A stretch of 60,588 nucleotides of DNA, from the NCBI RefSeq assembly GCF_006351005.1, contig NZ_VENP01000016.1:1-60588 (forward strand), given 5' to 3'. Within the stretch, counting starts at the first letter, position 1. Each line of letters starts with the position of its first letter. This document shows positions 35,526 through 43,742 of this stretch, in pieces. A program made the position numbers and the translations under genes. This DNA is from Miniimonas arenae. GTDB taxonomy: Bacteria > Actinomycetota > Actinomycetes > Actinomycetales > Beutenbergiaceae. The notes beneath the pieces are model-generated. The model had not been told where the DNA came from. It saw only the letters and a list, made by a program, of their open reading frames with translations, and did not search any database.

Positions 35526-35743
35526 GCCAGCGATCCGTACCGATCGCCCGCGCCGTGCCAGCGATCTGTGCCGGCAGCCCCCGCGATGCCAGCGATCCGT
35601 GCCGGCAGCCCCCGCGATGCCAGCGATCCGTGCCGGTTCGGGGCACCGACCCGCGACAGATCGCTGTATCCACCGTCGGATGCGCGACAGACCGCTGAGC
35701 TCGCCGGCCGACCGACTGCTCAGCCGAGCGGTCGATCGCTGGT
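35526..35743. repeat. CAGCGATCYGT phased inverted array, 31-bp period
   Basis: Left arm: GCCAGCGATCYGTRCC at 35526, 35557, 35588 and 35619, exactly 31 bp apart. Right arm: inverted GACAGATCGCTG at 35655 and GACAGACCGCTG at 35686, again 31 bp apart, with a weaker GGTCGATCGCTGG at 35731. Linkers match between left units 2 and 3 but differ between arms. It fills the end of the 356-bp gap between two convergent genes and enters the 3' end of the aspartoacylase-like gene. Confidence 0.9.
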
Positions 35744-36694
35744 GACCGCGAGGTAGAACCACTCCTCGCCGGGGTCGGCGTCGTCGTCGGGGAACATGAT
35801 CGCGCCGTCGACGCTCGCGCGAACCTCGGTGCCGTCGGCGCGCACCCCGATGAGGTCGCCGGTGCGGACCGGCTCGAACGGCTGCCACGGTCGCACGAAT
35901 CGGTCGGCCGGGTCCTCCTTGTCCACCACCACAGCGGTGCGCAGCACGCGCGGCGCCGCGCCGGGCGCTGCAGGCGCCGTGGCATGCGGCCCCTGGGGCG
36001 CCGCGACCAGTCCGAGGTGCGCGAGCGCGCGGCGCGTCACGGTGAGCGCGACGGCAAAGGCCTCCGGGTCGTCGTGTCCGCCGCACTCGACGGTGAGCGC
36101 CCATCCGCCCCGCTCGCGCAGGTACTCGTTCGTCCCCGTCCCCACCGCCCGGTCCTCGGGGGTGACCGGGACCCCGGCGCGCTCGGCGTGCTCCTCGAGC
36201 CGAGCCTCGTAGACGTCCTGCCAGCCCTCGACCACCACGTCCAGGCCGAGCGCTCCCGCGAGGGCGGCCTCGTGCTCGGCGTGACGGAAGGGGACGCCGT
36301 CCGGCTCGGCGAGCTCGATCATCACGAAGGGCACGGTGTCGGAGGTCGCCGAGTGCAGGTCGAGCAGCACGTCGTGGGCTGCGAGGACCGGCGCCAGCGC
36401 GGCCACGACGTGGTCCTCGTAGTCCTGCCGAGCCTCGGCCGGGCGGGGCACGAAGGACCGGTTGAGGTTGCGCTCGCCCGCTCGGGTGCCCTGCGCGCAC
36501 GCGAGCGGGTTGGCACGCGGCACGAGGGTGAGGACCCCACGCTCGAGCACGAGAGCCCCTGCGTCGATCTCGGCCTCGAGCGCCTCGAGGGCCCGGGTGC
36601 CGCACGTCTCGTCGCCGTGCACTCCGCCCAGGACGATGAGGCGGGGTCCGGGGCGCAGCGTGTCCCAGCTCCGGAAGCTCAGCGTCGAGGTCAC
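35720..36694 (-). CDS. Succinylglutamate desuccinylase/aspartoacylase-family zinc deacylase
   Basis: 324-aa M14-like metallo-amidohydrolase. Zinc ligands are expected in GGVHGDETCGT (His, Glu) and LLDLHSATSD (His). The RNLNRSF segment and C-terminal TVECGGHDDP, with the catalytic Glu, complete the site. A beta-barrel C-terminal domain follows (GDLIGVRADGTEVRA). Substrate is an N-acyl amino acid or similar. GTG 36694 sits six bases after CACGGT; GTG 36736 and ATG 36712 are longer alternatives. The XRE-cupin regulator upstream on the same strand may control it. Confidence 0.87.
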   Translation of the reverse strand: MTSTLSFRSWDTLRPGPRLIVLGGVHGDETCGTRALEALEAEIDAGALVLERGVLTLVPRANPLACAQGTRAGERNLNRSFVPRPAEARQDYEDHVVAALAPVLAAHDVLLDLHSATSDTVPFVMIELAEPDGVPFRHAEHEAALAGALGLDVVVEGWQDVYEARLEEHAERAGVPVTPEDRAVGTGTNEYLRERGGWALTVECGGHDDPEAFAVALTVTRRALAHLGLVAAPQGPHATAPAAPGAAPRVLRTAVVVDKEDPADRFVRPWQPFEPVRTGDLIGVRADGTEVRASVDGAIMFPDDDADPGEEWFYLAVTSDRPLG

Positions 36695-36799
36695 CGGCCT
36701 ACCGTGGCGCATCCCGGGCGCCGAGGCCAGAGACACGCGGAGCGGCCTGCGCCGATCGGCCGGCGCGAGCTCACCCCCGCCCGAGGTGCGTCGAGGCGC

Positions 36800-37447
36800 T
36801 CAGGCCGGGTGCTCGCCGTCGTGCGTCCCGCTCACGTCGAACGACGTGAGGGTGAGCCACACAGCGACGGCGACGTCGTCGGAGGTGTTCACCACGCGGT
36901 GCGGCCGCGTGGCCGCGAACGACAGGGAGCCGCCGGCCTGCAGCGTCACGGACCCCTCGGTGAACTCGAACGTGAGCTCACCGCGCAGCACGTGTCCCGA
37001 CTCGTAGCCGGCGTGGACGAGCATCGCGCCGTCGACGGACGACGACGAGCCGGCCGGGTAGGTCGACTCGAACCAGTCGACGCCGGGCAGCGCGGCCGGT
37101 GAGAGGCGGCGGTAGGTCACCCCCTGACCGAGGTGGGCAGCGTCGGTGACGTCGGGCCGCGCGACGAGCACGCCCTCCACCGGCTCGTTCACCGCGCCCG
37201 CCTCCCCCTCGAAGTGCGGGGCGAAGGGCTCGTGGCCGTCGAAGATCGTCGACACCGGGACGCCGAGCACGCCGACCAGCTCGACCAGTCGGTTCACGGA
37301 CGGCTGCATCGCCCCGGTCTCGATCTGCGAGAGCGCGCTGGAGGAGATCCCCATCGCCTGCGCGACGGAGGCGAGCGAACGACCCGAGGCCTGCCGCACG
37401 CTGCGCAGGCGCGCTCCGATCTGCGCGGACGGCGCTGCGTCGCTCAT
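36800..37447 (-). CDS. XRE-cupin transcriptional regulator
   Basis: 215-aa protein. The N-terminal helix-turn-helix is at about residues 10-65 (LRSVRQASGRSLASVAQAMGISSSALSQIETG in family order). The C-terminal cupin_2 barrel at about 125-205 includes GAMLVHAGYESGHVLRGELTFEF and RPHRVVN. Such regulators usually sense a small metabolite in the cupin. ATG 37447 follows GAGGTCCG. It is followed 105 bp later by the aspartoacylase-like gene. Confidence 0.92.
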   Translation of the reverse strand: MSDAAPSAQIGARLRSVRQASGRSLASVAQAMGISSSALSQIETGAMQPSVNRLVELVGVLGVPVSTIFDGHEPFAPHFEGEAGAVNEPVEGVLVARPDVTDAAHLGQGVTYRRLSPAALPGVDWFESTYPAGSSSSVDGAMLVHAGYESGHVLRGELTFEFTEGSVTLQAGGSLSFAATRPHRVVNTSDDVAVAVWLTLTSFDVSGTHDGEHPA

Positions 37448-37553
37448 CGGACCTCGTCGTTCACTCGTTCTCCGGGTGGTGCCGCCCATCGTAGGCAGCG
37501 CGCTCCGACGAGGGACGCCCGCGCGGGGGTGTGCGGGGCGGCCGAGGCGGCGG

Positions 37554-37559
37554 CATCAT
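37554..37559 (+). promoter_or_regulatory. Leaderless -10 box for acyP
   Basis: CATCAT, six bases, then ATG 37566. Weaker than the TAnnnT cases. Confidence 0.4.
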
Positions 37560-37565
37560 GGGCGG

Positions 37566-37832
37566 ATGATCCGGGTGCGCGCCGTGGTGTCGGGCCTCGT
37601 GCAGGGCGTGGGGTTCCGCTACTCCGCGCAAGAGCAGGCGGCGCGACTCGGCGTCGCCGGGTGGGTGCGCAACCTGCCCGACGACACCGTCGAGTGCGAG
37701 GTCGAAGGGCCCGCGGAGGCGGTCGGCACGATGGTCGACTGGCTCCGGCACGGACCGCGGCACGCCCGCGTGGGCGGCGTCCACGTGCAGGACGTGCCGG
37801 TGACCGGCGCCGAGGGTTTCCGGATCACCTGA
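37566..37832 (+). CDS. acyP: Acylphosphatase
   Basis: 88-aa enzyme that hydrolyses acyl phosphates. The signature GLVQGVGFRYSAQEQA has the phosphate-binding loop and catalytic arginine (R18), and the catalytic asparagine is in GWVRNLPDDTVECEVEG. Full length for the family. No neighbour suggests a special substrate. Confidence 0.97.
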   Translation: MIRVRAVVSGLVQGVGFRYSAQEQAARLGVAGWVRNLPDDTVECEVEGPAEAVGTMVDWLRHGPRHARVGGVHVQDVPVTGAEGFRIT

Positions 37833-37913
37833 GCAGGCCCGGCGCACTCACCTGACGGAGCGACTCGACCAGCGCTCCCGATCGCGGCGCCCGCCCTCAC
37901 CACGCGAGCGCGC

Positions 37914-38756
37914 TCACCTCGTCGATCGGGCGCGGGGCGGCCGGTGCGGGGCCGGCGAGCGAACCGTCCGGCGGGACACCCTCGCCGCCCGCCACCAGCC
38001 CGTCGAGCCCCGGAACGTCAGGCCGGTCCGTCCGGTCAACGTCGCGAGCGGCACCTGATACGTGCGGAACTCCTCGAGGAAGCCGCCGGCCAGCACGCCG
38101 CGCTCGAGGTTCTGGGTGAGGAGGAAGGCCTGGAAGCGGTGCTCGCCGTCGAGCTGGTAGACCACGACCTTCCAGTGCTCGCGCGGGACCTGGACGATCC
38201 CGCGGTAGGGCGGGTCGTCGTCGGCGAGCACCGGGCCGGCGAACACCGCGAGGCGCCGGTCCACCAGGCCCTCCTGCGCGAGCAGCGCGTTCTCCAGCAG
38301 CCCCCACACGCCGCCCTTGCTGGACTGGTTGAAGTCGTCGACCTGCGGGGTGATGTTCGTGAAGAAGAAGGAGTCCGCGTTGGCGTCCTGTGCCTCGGCG
38401 AGCGCGCCCCACAGCAGGTCCGCGCGGCGTGCGAGATGGCCGCGATCGAGCCGGTTGCTCCGGTAGACGGTGTCGTCGGTCTGCTCGTCGTCGGGCAGCC
38501 GGGGGTCGGTGCGGAAGGCGAGGCCGTCCCGGTCCAGGCCGTCGCCGGTGAGCAGCCGCAGGCCGTCGATGTTCCACGCGGACCACCAGGCGAGCCGCCG
38601 CGTGCGGTTCATCGCGACGGTGAAGTGCGTGTAGTCGAGCACCGGCACCTCGCCCGCCTCCGCGCCGGCCGAGCCGGCGGGCAGGCCGACGGCCGGCGGC
38701 GCGACGTCGATCCCGAGGAACCCGGGGTCGTAGGCGGGCCAGTCACCGGTCGGCAT
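37914..38756 (-). CDS. DNA/RNA non-specific endonuclease (NucA-like), C-terminus probably frameshifted
   Basis: 280-aa nuclease of the beta-beta-alpha metal family. The catalytic motif is LDRGHLARRAD at about residues 104-114 (DRGH), and the metal-ligand asparagine is in FFTNITPQVDDFNQ. No signal peptide is seen. Up to LTGRTGLTF (about 38022) the frame looks native; after it comes WWRAARVSRRTVRSPAPHR-type sequence. One extra C there would give PGLDGLVAGGEG... ending PIDEVSALAW at 37897, which looks like a natural end for these proteins. ATG 38756 has AGGGTGGG. Confidence 0.83.
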   Translation of the reverse strand: MPTGDWPAYDPGFLGIDVAPPAVGLPAGSAGAEAGEVPVLDYTHFTVAMNRTRRLAWWSAWNIDGLRLLTGDGLDRDGLAFRTDPRLPDDEQTDDTVYRSNRLDRGHLARRADLLWGALAEAQDANADSFFFTNITPQVDDFNQSSKGGVWGLLENALLAQEGLVDRRLAVFAGPVLADDDPPYRGIVQVPREHWKVVVYQLDGEHRFQAFLLTQNLERGVLAGGFLEEFRTYQVPLATLTGRTGLTFRGSTGWWRAARVSRRTVRSPAPHRPPRARSTR

Positions 38757-38774
38757 GCGCCCACCCTGTCCCGG

Positions 38775-39530
38775 TCACGGCTGCGGCGGAAGGGCCGGAT
38801 GGGGAGGCCGAAGGGGCGGCGCCACCGCCACCTCGCCGTCGGCCAGCGGGATCGGCGGCGTCCCGGCGGCCACGACGTCCGCCCGCTCCCACGGCCGGTC
38901 GGCGCGCAGGTGCTCACGCTCGTGCGCCATCCAGGCGTGCCAGAACGCGATCGTCTCCTCGACGTCGCCGTTCTCCCCCGACGCGATGTCCCGCGCGATC
39001 CCGCGGCGCTCGGCCTCGGCGTCGTCGGACTGCACCCACACGACGGCGTCGAGCAGGTCGGCGACCTCCCGCTGCGCCGACCCGACCCCCTCGATCACCA
39101 CGAGCTCGAGGTCTTCCGGCAGCTCGATCGCGCCCTCTCGCCCCCGCTCGGCCCAGGCGGGCGGCCGCAGCCGCACCGGGCCGCCGGCGCGCACCGCCTC
39201 GAGCAGCGCGCGCTCCACGGGCGCCCAGCCGAACATCGGCTCGTGCCAGGCCAGGTCGTCCGCATGCACGACGGCGGAGCGCCCCACCGCGTCGGCCACC
39301 CGTCCCGCGAGGGTCGTCTTCCCGCCGGCGGACCGTCCGTCGACGGCGATCACGACCGGGCCGGCCACTCGGCCGACCTGGCCCGCCCGACGCGCCCGCG
39401 CGAGCTCGAGCAGCTCCCGGGCCAGGTCGGCGACCGGTCGCGCCGTCCACGGCCCCGCCGGCGGCTCGCCCGGCCCGAGCGCGAACGCCCCGATGCCGTC
39501 GCCCCCGACGGGCTCGGCGCCGCTGCTCAC
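38775..39530 (-). CDS. P-loop uridine kinase-like protein
   Basis: 251-aa nucleoside/nucleotide kinase-fold protein. Walker A is GRSAGGKTT at about residues 64-72; HADDLAWHEPMFGW gives the DDx motif of uridine-kinase-like enzymes; VVIEGVGSAQRE is the Walker-B-like strand. The substrate is not clear. GTG 39530 overlaps the OsmC stop (GTGA), so the two are coupled. A Pro-rich end follows the fold. Confidence 0.82.
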   Translation of the reverse strand: MSSGAEPVGGDGIGAFALGPGEPPAGPWTARPVADLARELLELARARRAGQVGRVAGPVVIAVDGRSAGGKTTLAGRVADAVGRSAVVHADDLAWHEPMFGWAPVERALLEAVRAGGPVRLRPPAWAERGREGAIELPEDLELVVIEGVGSAQREVADLLDAVVWVQSDDAEAERRGIARDIASGENGDVEETIAFWHAWMAHEREHLRADRPWERADVVAAGTPPIPLADGEVAVAPPLRPPHPALPPQP

Positions 39531-39985
39531 GCGTCGACCACCGTGAGCGCGAGGGTCACGTCCGAGCGCAGCGAGTTGGCGATGTAGCACTGCCCGTGCG
39601 CCTCCTCCGCCAGGCGGTGCACGAGCGCGTGATGGGTGCCCGGCGCCACGGTGACCGTGACGTCGAGCGCGATCGCCCCGATCCGGATCGGCGCGTCCCG
39701 CAGGTCCATCGTGCCGACGGCGTGGTCCGCGTACCCCACGACGTCCACGCCGGCGCGCGCCGCGACCGCGAGGAAGGACAGCAGCTGGCACGAGCTCGCG
39801 GCGGCGACCACGAGCTGCTCGGGGTTGAGCCGCTCGGCCGCCCCGCGGAAGTGCGGGTCCGCGGACAGGTCGAGGCTCGCCGTCGCCGGGGGCGCCTCGA
39901 CCCGGTGCTCCCGCGGGTAGGCCGCGTAGCCCACGCCGGTGGCGCCGGTCCAGGTGAGGTCGGTGCGGTAGGTGTGCGTCGTCAC
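39527..39985 (-). CDS. OsmC-family peroxide reductase-like protein
   Basis: 152-aa OsmC/Ohr-fold protein. The second redox cysteine lies in VAAASSCQLLSFLA, at about residue 66, and the other is in HGQCYIANS near residue 134. The arrangement fits OsmC-type thiol peroxidases acting on organic hydroperoxides. GTG 39985 is six bases after CATGAT. It is first of a two-gene unit with the P-loop kinase. Confidence 0.9.
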   Translation of the reverse strand: MTTHTYRTDLTWTGATGVGYAAYPREHRVEAPPATASLDLSADPHFRGAAERLNPEQLVVAAASSCQLLSFLAVAARAGVDVVGYADHAVGTMDLRDAPIRIGAIALDVTVTVAPGTHHALVHRLAEEAHGQCYIANSLRSDVTLALTVVDA

Positions 39986-39991
39986 CGGGCC

Positions 39992-39997
39992 ATCATG
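39992..39997 (-). promoter_or_regulatory. Leaderless -10 box for the OsmC gene
   Basis: CATGAT on the minus strand, six bases before GTG 39985. Confidence 0.4.
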
Positions 39998-40036
39998 GCG
40001 CGCTCCGCCGACACGCTCACCCGGGAGCGGTCTGCG

Positions 40037-40895
40037 TCAGCGCAGATACTCCGCGAGCCGTCGCAGCGGAGGCTGGCTCGCGGGGTGCTGCACGGCGTCG
40101 GCACCCACCGCGCACGCCGCCGCGAGCGCCCACTCAGGGTCCACCCCGGCCGCGAGCGCCAGCGTCAGCGCCGTGCCGAACGCGTCGCCCGCGCCGACCG
40201 TGCTCACCACCGGCACGTGCAGCGCCGGCGCGCTCGCCACCTCACGCCCACCCGAGAGCAGCAGCGCGCCGTCCCCGCCGTACGTGACCGCGACCATCCG
40301 GACGTCCCGCAGCCACGGCTGCGCCGCGTACTCGACGGCGTTGACCACCACGAGGTCGACCCGCTCCACGAACGAGCGCGGCATCGAGCTCAACGGGCGC
40401 GGCGTTGACCGCGAGGAAGCCGGGCACCACGTCCGCGAGCCCGGCCACCACCTCGACCGGGATCTCGACCTGCGCGAGCACCACCTCGTCGGGCCCGAAC
40501 TCCACACCGTCGGTCGTCACGAGCCGGTTGGCGCCGGGGCAGACGACGATCTGGTTCTCCCCCTCGGCGTCGACGGTGATGAGCGCCGTCCCCGTGTGGT
40601 CCGCCGCGCGCCGGACGTGCGCGACGTCCACACCGGCCGCCTGGAGCGTCGCGAGCATCCACGTGCCGTCCTCGTCGTCGCCGACGGCCCCGATCATCCG
40701 GGTTCGCGCGCCGAGCCGCGCCGCGGCAACCGCCTGGTTCGCGCCCTTTCCTCCCGGGTCGCGCCGCAGCCGCCCCGGCCCGACGGTCTCGCCGGCCCGC
40801 GGCAGGTGCTCCGTCATCGCCGTGATGTCGACGTTCGCGGAGCCCACGACGGCGAGCGCCGGCAGGGCGCTCAGCTCACCCCCGGCGAGGCTCAC
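40037..40895 (-). pseudogene. rbsK: Ribokinase, interrupted by a 1-nt frameshift
   Basis: PfkB-family sugar kinase in two frames. The N-terminal part (40895 to about 40398) has VVGSANVDITAMTEHLPRAGETV and GGKGANQAVAAARLG; the C-terminal part (about 40396 to 40037) has VVSTVGAGDAFGTALTLALA, with the catalytic aspartate. Removing one C from the CCC at 40395-40397 (GGG on the plus strand) joins them as FLAVNAAP-LSSMPRSFVERV, giving about 285 residues, normal length. GTG 40895 overlaps the PPOX stop. This is either a true frameshift or a base-calling error. Confidence 0.88.
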
Positions 40896-41353
40896 GCGAG
40901 GCGTGCGGGGAATCCGCCGGTCGCGACCGGACCCCACCGCCCGATCGTGAGCCGGATGAGGCACTTGCCCTGCGCGACCATCGCCGCGCGGTACTCGTCC
41001 CAGTCCGGGTGCTCCCCGCTGATGACGCGGAAGTACTCCACGAGCGGCTCGACGGCCTCGGGCAGCTCGATCAGCTCGGCCGCGCCGTCCACCTGCACCC
41101 ACGGGTCGGAGAACTTCGGTCCGAGGGAGAGCAGCGAAGCGCGCTCGTCGCGACGCACGTTGGCGGCCTTCGCGCGCTCGGGGTAGGTCGACACGACGAC
41201 GCGACCCTCGCCGTCGACCCCGTACGTCACCGGGCTGAGCTGTGGCGAGCCGTCGCGGCGGGTGGTGACGAGGATGCCGTCGTGCCGTGAGCGCAGGAGG
41301 TCCAGCAGCTCGGGGCGCTCGAGGCGCGTGCTCGTGGCGATCGTCCGTGCCAT
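40892..41353 (-). CDS. PPOX-class FMN/F420-dependent oxidoreductase
   Basis: 153-aa split-barrel flavoprotein of the pyridoxamine 5'-phosphate oxidase superfamily. Visible parts are HDGILVTTRRDGSPQLSPVTYGVD, then VSTYPERAKAANVRRDERASLL and WVQVDGAAELI. Actinobacterial members often use F420 or FMN; the substrate is unknown. ATG 41353 is six bases after TACGGT; the ATG further upstream has no support. Coupled to rbsK by a GTGA overlap. Confidence 0.88.
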   Translation of the reverse strand: MARTIATSTRLERPELLDLLRSRHDGILVTTRRDGSPQLSPVTYGVDGEGRVVVSTYPERAKAANVRRDERASLLSLGPKFSDPWVQVDGAAELIELPEAVEPLVEYFRVISGEHPDWDEYRAAMVAQGKCLIRLTIGRWGPVATGGFPARLA

Positions 41354-41359
41354 GGGACA

Positions 41360-41365
41360 ACCGTA
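41360..41365 (-). promoter_or_regulatory. Leaderless -10 box for the PPOX gene
   Basis: TACGGT on the minus strand, six bases before ATG 41353. Only 46 bp separate this start from the divergent ProA-like gene. Confidence 0.55.
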
Positions 41366-41386
41366 AGGCGCGCGGCGCGCCGCAAA

Positions 41387-41392
41387 TACGAT
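41387..41392 (+). promoter_or_regulatory. Leaderless -10 box for the ProA-like gene
   Basis: TACGAT ends seven bases before GTG 41400. It overlaps the ATG at 41391, arguing against that ATG as start. Confidence 0.5.
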
Positions 41393-41399
41393 GGACGCC

Positions 41400-42914
41400 G
41401 TGACCCACGGCACGCTCGACCACCTGACCGCCGGCACGCTCGTGCCCTTCGGCGGGGACCGCTACGCCGTCGTCGACGAGGCCCTCGCCGCCGCCTTCGC
41501 CCCTGGCGACGCGCTGCACGTCGACCCCGGCACGGGCGCCCTGCTGCACGTGCCGGCCGCGGTGCGCCGGGTGGTCGCGGAGCAGATCAACGCCGCGGTG
41601 GCCGCGTTCGGCGTCGTCCGCGCGGCCCCCCGCGCCACGATCGAGGCGTTCTTCACCGCCTTCGCCGACCGCCTCGCCGACGACGCCGTCTGGGCGGGGA
41701 TCCGGGCGGCGAACGCGGCCGACGTCGAGCGCGCACGGTCCGCCGGGCGCACCACGACCCGGCTGACCGTCTCGGACCGGATGCGCGCCGACATGGTCGA
41801 CGGGCTGCGCGAGTGGGCGGGGATCCTCCTGTCCCGCGGCTCAAGCGTCTCCGCCGACGAGCGCGTGCGCCACGCGGACTGGGAGGTCGAGCTCCAGGCC
41901 GCGCCGCTCGGCGTCGTCGCGTTCGTGTTCGAGGGCCGGCCCAACGTGTTCGCGGACGCCGCGGGCGTGCTCGCGACCGGGAACACGGCCGTGCTGCGCA
42001 TCGGCGGCGACGCGCTCGGCACGGCTGAGGCGATCCGCGACGGTGCGCTGCGGCCCGCGCTCGCCGCGGCCGGGCTGCCCCAGGGCGCGGTCAGCCTGCT
42101 CCCGGTGCGCGACCGCTCGGCGGGCTGGGCGCTGTTCAGCGACTCCCGCCTGGCGCTCGCCGTCGCGCGCGGCTCGGGGCCCGCCGTCGCGCAGCTGTCG
42201 GGGGTGGCGCGCTCGGCCGGCGTCCCCGTCAGCGCGCACGGGACCGGCGGGGCGTGGCTCGTCGCGGACTCCGCGGCCGACGTCGACCGGTTCGCCGGCG
42301 CAGTGCGGCACTCCCTGGACCGCAAGGTCTGCAACACGCTCAACGTCGCGGTGCTCGTGGCCGACCGCGCCCAGGAGCTCGTGCCCGTGCTGCTCGCGGC
42401 CGCCGACGAGGCGGCGGCGACGCGCTCGGGCACGGCCCGCGTGCACGTGGTGGAGGGCAGCGAGGGCGCGCTGCCCGACGGCGAGCTCACCCGCCAGATC
42501 CCGGTGCACCGAGCCGACGGCGTGCACACCGAGCCGCGCGCGTCGCTCCTTCCCGTGGAGCGCCTCGGGCAGGAGTGGGAGTGGGAGGACACCCCGGAGC
42601 TCACGCTCGTGGTGGTGCCCGACCTCGCGGCCGCGGCCGACCTGTTCAACCGCTGGAGCCCGCGCTTCGTGGCCTCGCTGATCAGCGAGGACGCCGCGGC
42701 GCACGCGTGGTTCCGCGACGCCGTGGACGCGCCGTTCGTGGGCGACGGGTTCACCCGGTGGGTCGACGGCCAGTACGCGCTCGCGCAGCCCGAGCTGGGG
42801 CTGTCGAACTGGGAGCACGGGCGGCTGCTCGCACGCGCCGGCATCCTCACGGGCGCCGACCTCACCACCCGGCGCGTGTTCGCCCACCACGACTCGGCGC
42901 AGCAGCACCGCTGA
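41400..42914 (+). CDS. ProA-like aldehyde dehydrogenase (glutamate-5-semialdehyde dehydrogenase family)
   Basis: 504-aa protein of the gamma-glutamyl phosphate reductase branch. Marks are GVVAFVFEGRPNVFADAAG (ProA has a VIYESRPNV-like segment) and SLDRKVCNTLNVAVL, with the catalytic cysteine near residue 307. It is about 90 residues longer than usual ProA (about 415), mainly at the N-terminus (DEALAAAFAPGDALHVD). No proB is adjacent, so it may be a divergent paralog with another acyl-phosphate or acyl substrate. GTG 41400 is preferred over ATG 41391. Confidence 0.83.
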   Translation: MTHGTLDHLTAGTLVPFGGDRYAVVDEALAAAFAPGDALHVDPGTGALLHVPAAVRRVVAEQINAAVAAFGVVRAAPRATIEAFFTAFADRLADDAVWAGIRAANAADVERARSAGRTTTRLTVSDRMRADMVDGLREWAGILLSRGSSVSADERVRHADWEVELQAAPLGVVAFVFEGRPNVFADAAGVLATGNTAVLRIGGDALGTAEAIRDGALRPALAAAGLPQGAVSLLPVRDRSAGWALFSDSRLALAVARGSGPAVAQLSGVARSAGVPVSAHGTGGAWLVADSAADVDRFAGAVRHSLDRKVCNTLNVAVLVADRAQELVPVLLAAADEAAATRSGTARVHVVEGSEGALPDGELTRQIPVHRADGVHTEPRASLLPVERLGQEWEWEDTPELTLVVVPDLAAAADLFNRWSPRFVASLISEDAAAHAWFRDAVDAPFVGDGFTRWVDGQYALAQPELGLSNWEHGRLLARAGILTGADLTTRRVFAHHDSAQQHR

Positions 42915-42943
42915 GGCGCACGCATCTGCTTGGCCGAGGCGCG

Positions 42944-42961
42944 CGGTCGGCGTGCCGACCG
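42944..42961. terminator. Hairpin between the ProA-like and TetR genes
   Basis: CGGTCGGC-GT-GCCGACCG, an 8-bp perfect stem followed by AAAG, 30 bp after the ProA-like stop and convergent with the TetR gene. Confidence 0.6.
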
Positions 42962-43009
42962 AAAGCGCCGGGCCGGCGGCCAGCAGCCGGGCAGCGCCGG
43001 TCAGGCGGC

Positions 43010-43690
43010 TCAGCCGCCGGGTGTGACCGGCGCGAGCGGCTGCCCGAGCGGGATCGGGCGCGGCAGCCGCTGCGCGAGCAGCCGCTCGGCCTCGGCGGGG
43101 TTCGGCGCTGTGGCGACGATGCCGAACGCCATCCGCCAGCTCACGAGCACGTCCTCGAGCGTGAGCGCGGGATCCGCGGTGCCCGCCGCCTGCGCACGCC
43201 CCAGCGCGAGGCTGACGAGCGCGGCGAGGCGAGCGTCGCCGTCGTACGTCACCTCGAGGCGCTGCGCCTCGACGGCCATCTCGACGAAGGCGGCCTCGCG
43301 CACGGTCTGCGCGAGGAGGAGGCGCCAGAGCCGGTCGAAGGCGTCCGGCGCGGGGTCGGCGGCGGCCGCCTCGAGCTCGAGGAAGTTGTCGTCGAAGACC
43401 TCGATCGCGAGGTCGAGGCGCGAGCGGAAGTGCCGGTACAGGACGCCCTGGCCGATGCCGGCCTCGCGCGCGATCGCGCTGAGCGGAACCTCGAAGCCCC
43501 GCTCGGCGAAGAGCCGGCGCGCCGCGGCGAGGATCGCGCGGCGGTTCTCCGCCGCGACGGCGGGGCCCCGGTTCGTGCGCGCGGAGGCCGTCCGCCCCGA
43601 GGCCCGCCCCGAGGCCCGCCTCGAGGTCGGCTCCGAGGCTCGCGCCGGTGTCCGAGCGGCGCCGAGCGTTCCGCTTCCGATCTCGCTCAC
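43010..43690 (-). CDS. TetR-family regulator of the KstD-like module
   Basis: 226-aa TetR protein. An Arg/Ala/Ser-rich leader of about 45 residues precedes the helix-turn-helix (ILAAARRLFAERGFEVPLSAIAREAGIGQGVLYRHF in family order, about 52-88). The C-terminal helical ligand domain follows. GTG 43690 is six bases after TAGTAT. It is divergent from the KstD-like gene, with a 20-bp palindrome between, so it probably represses both. Confidence 0.9.
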   Translation of the reverse strand: MSEIGSGTLGAARTPARASEPTSRRASGRASGRTASARTNRGPAVAAENRRAILAAARRLFAERGFEVPLSAIAREAGIGQGVLYRHFRSRLDLAIEVFDDNFLELEAAAADPAPDAFDRLWRLLLAQTVREAAFVEMAVEAQRLEVTYDGDARLAALVSLALGRAQAAGTADPALTLEDVLVSWRMAFGIVATAPNPAEAERLLAQRLPRPIPLGQPLAPVTPGG

Positions 43691-43696
43691 CGTCGC

Positions 43697-43702
43697 ATAC
43701 TA
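43697..43702 (-). promoter_or_regulatory. Leaderless -10 box for the TetR gene
   Basis: TAGTAT on the minus strand, six bases before GTG 43690, next to the palindromic operator. Confidence 0.6.
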
Positions 43703-43706
43703 TCGA

Positions 43707-43726
43707 TCCGGACAAGGTTGTCCGGA
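43707..43726. promoter_or_regulatory. TetR operator, 20-bp palindrome
   Basis: TCCGGACAA-GG-TTGTCCGGA has perfect 9-bp arms, in the 52-bp space between the divergent TetR and KstD-like genes. It lies beside the TetR -10 box, so occupancy would block that promoter and probably the KstD-like one. Confidence 0.85.
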
Positions 43727-43742
43727 TGGAAGGGGAGCTCAC

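Noticed and set aside
35526-35649. Possible CRISPR array (31-bp periodic repeat)
   Set aside because: The 31 bp is the full period, linkers between copies are 15 bp and similar rather than unique spacers, and no cas genes are near.
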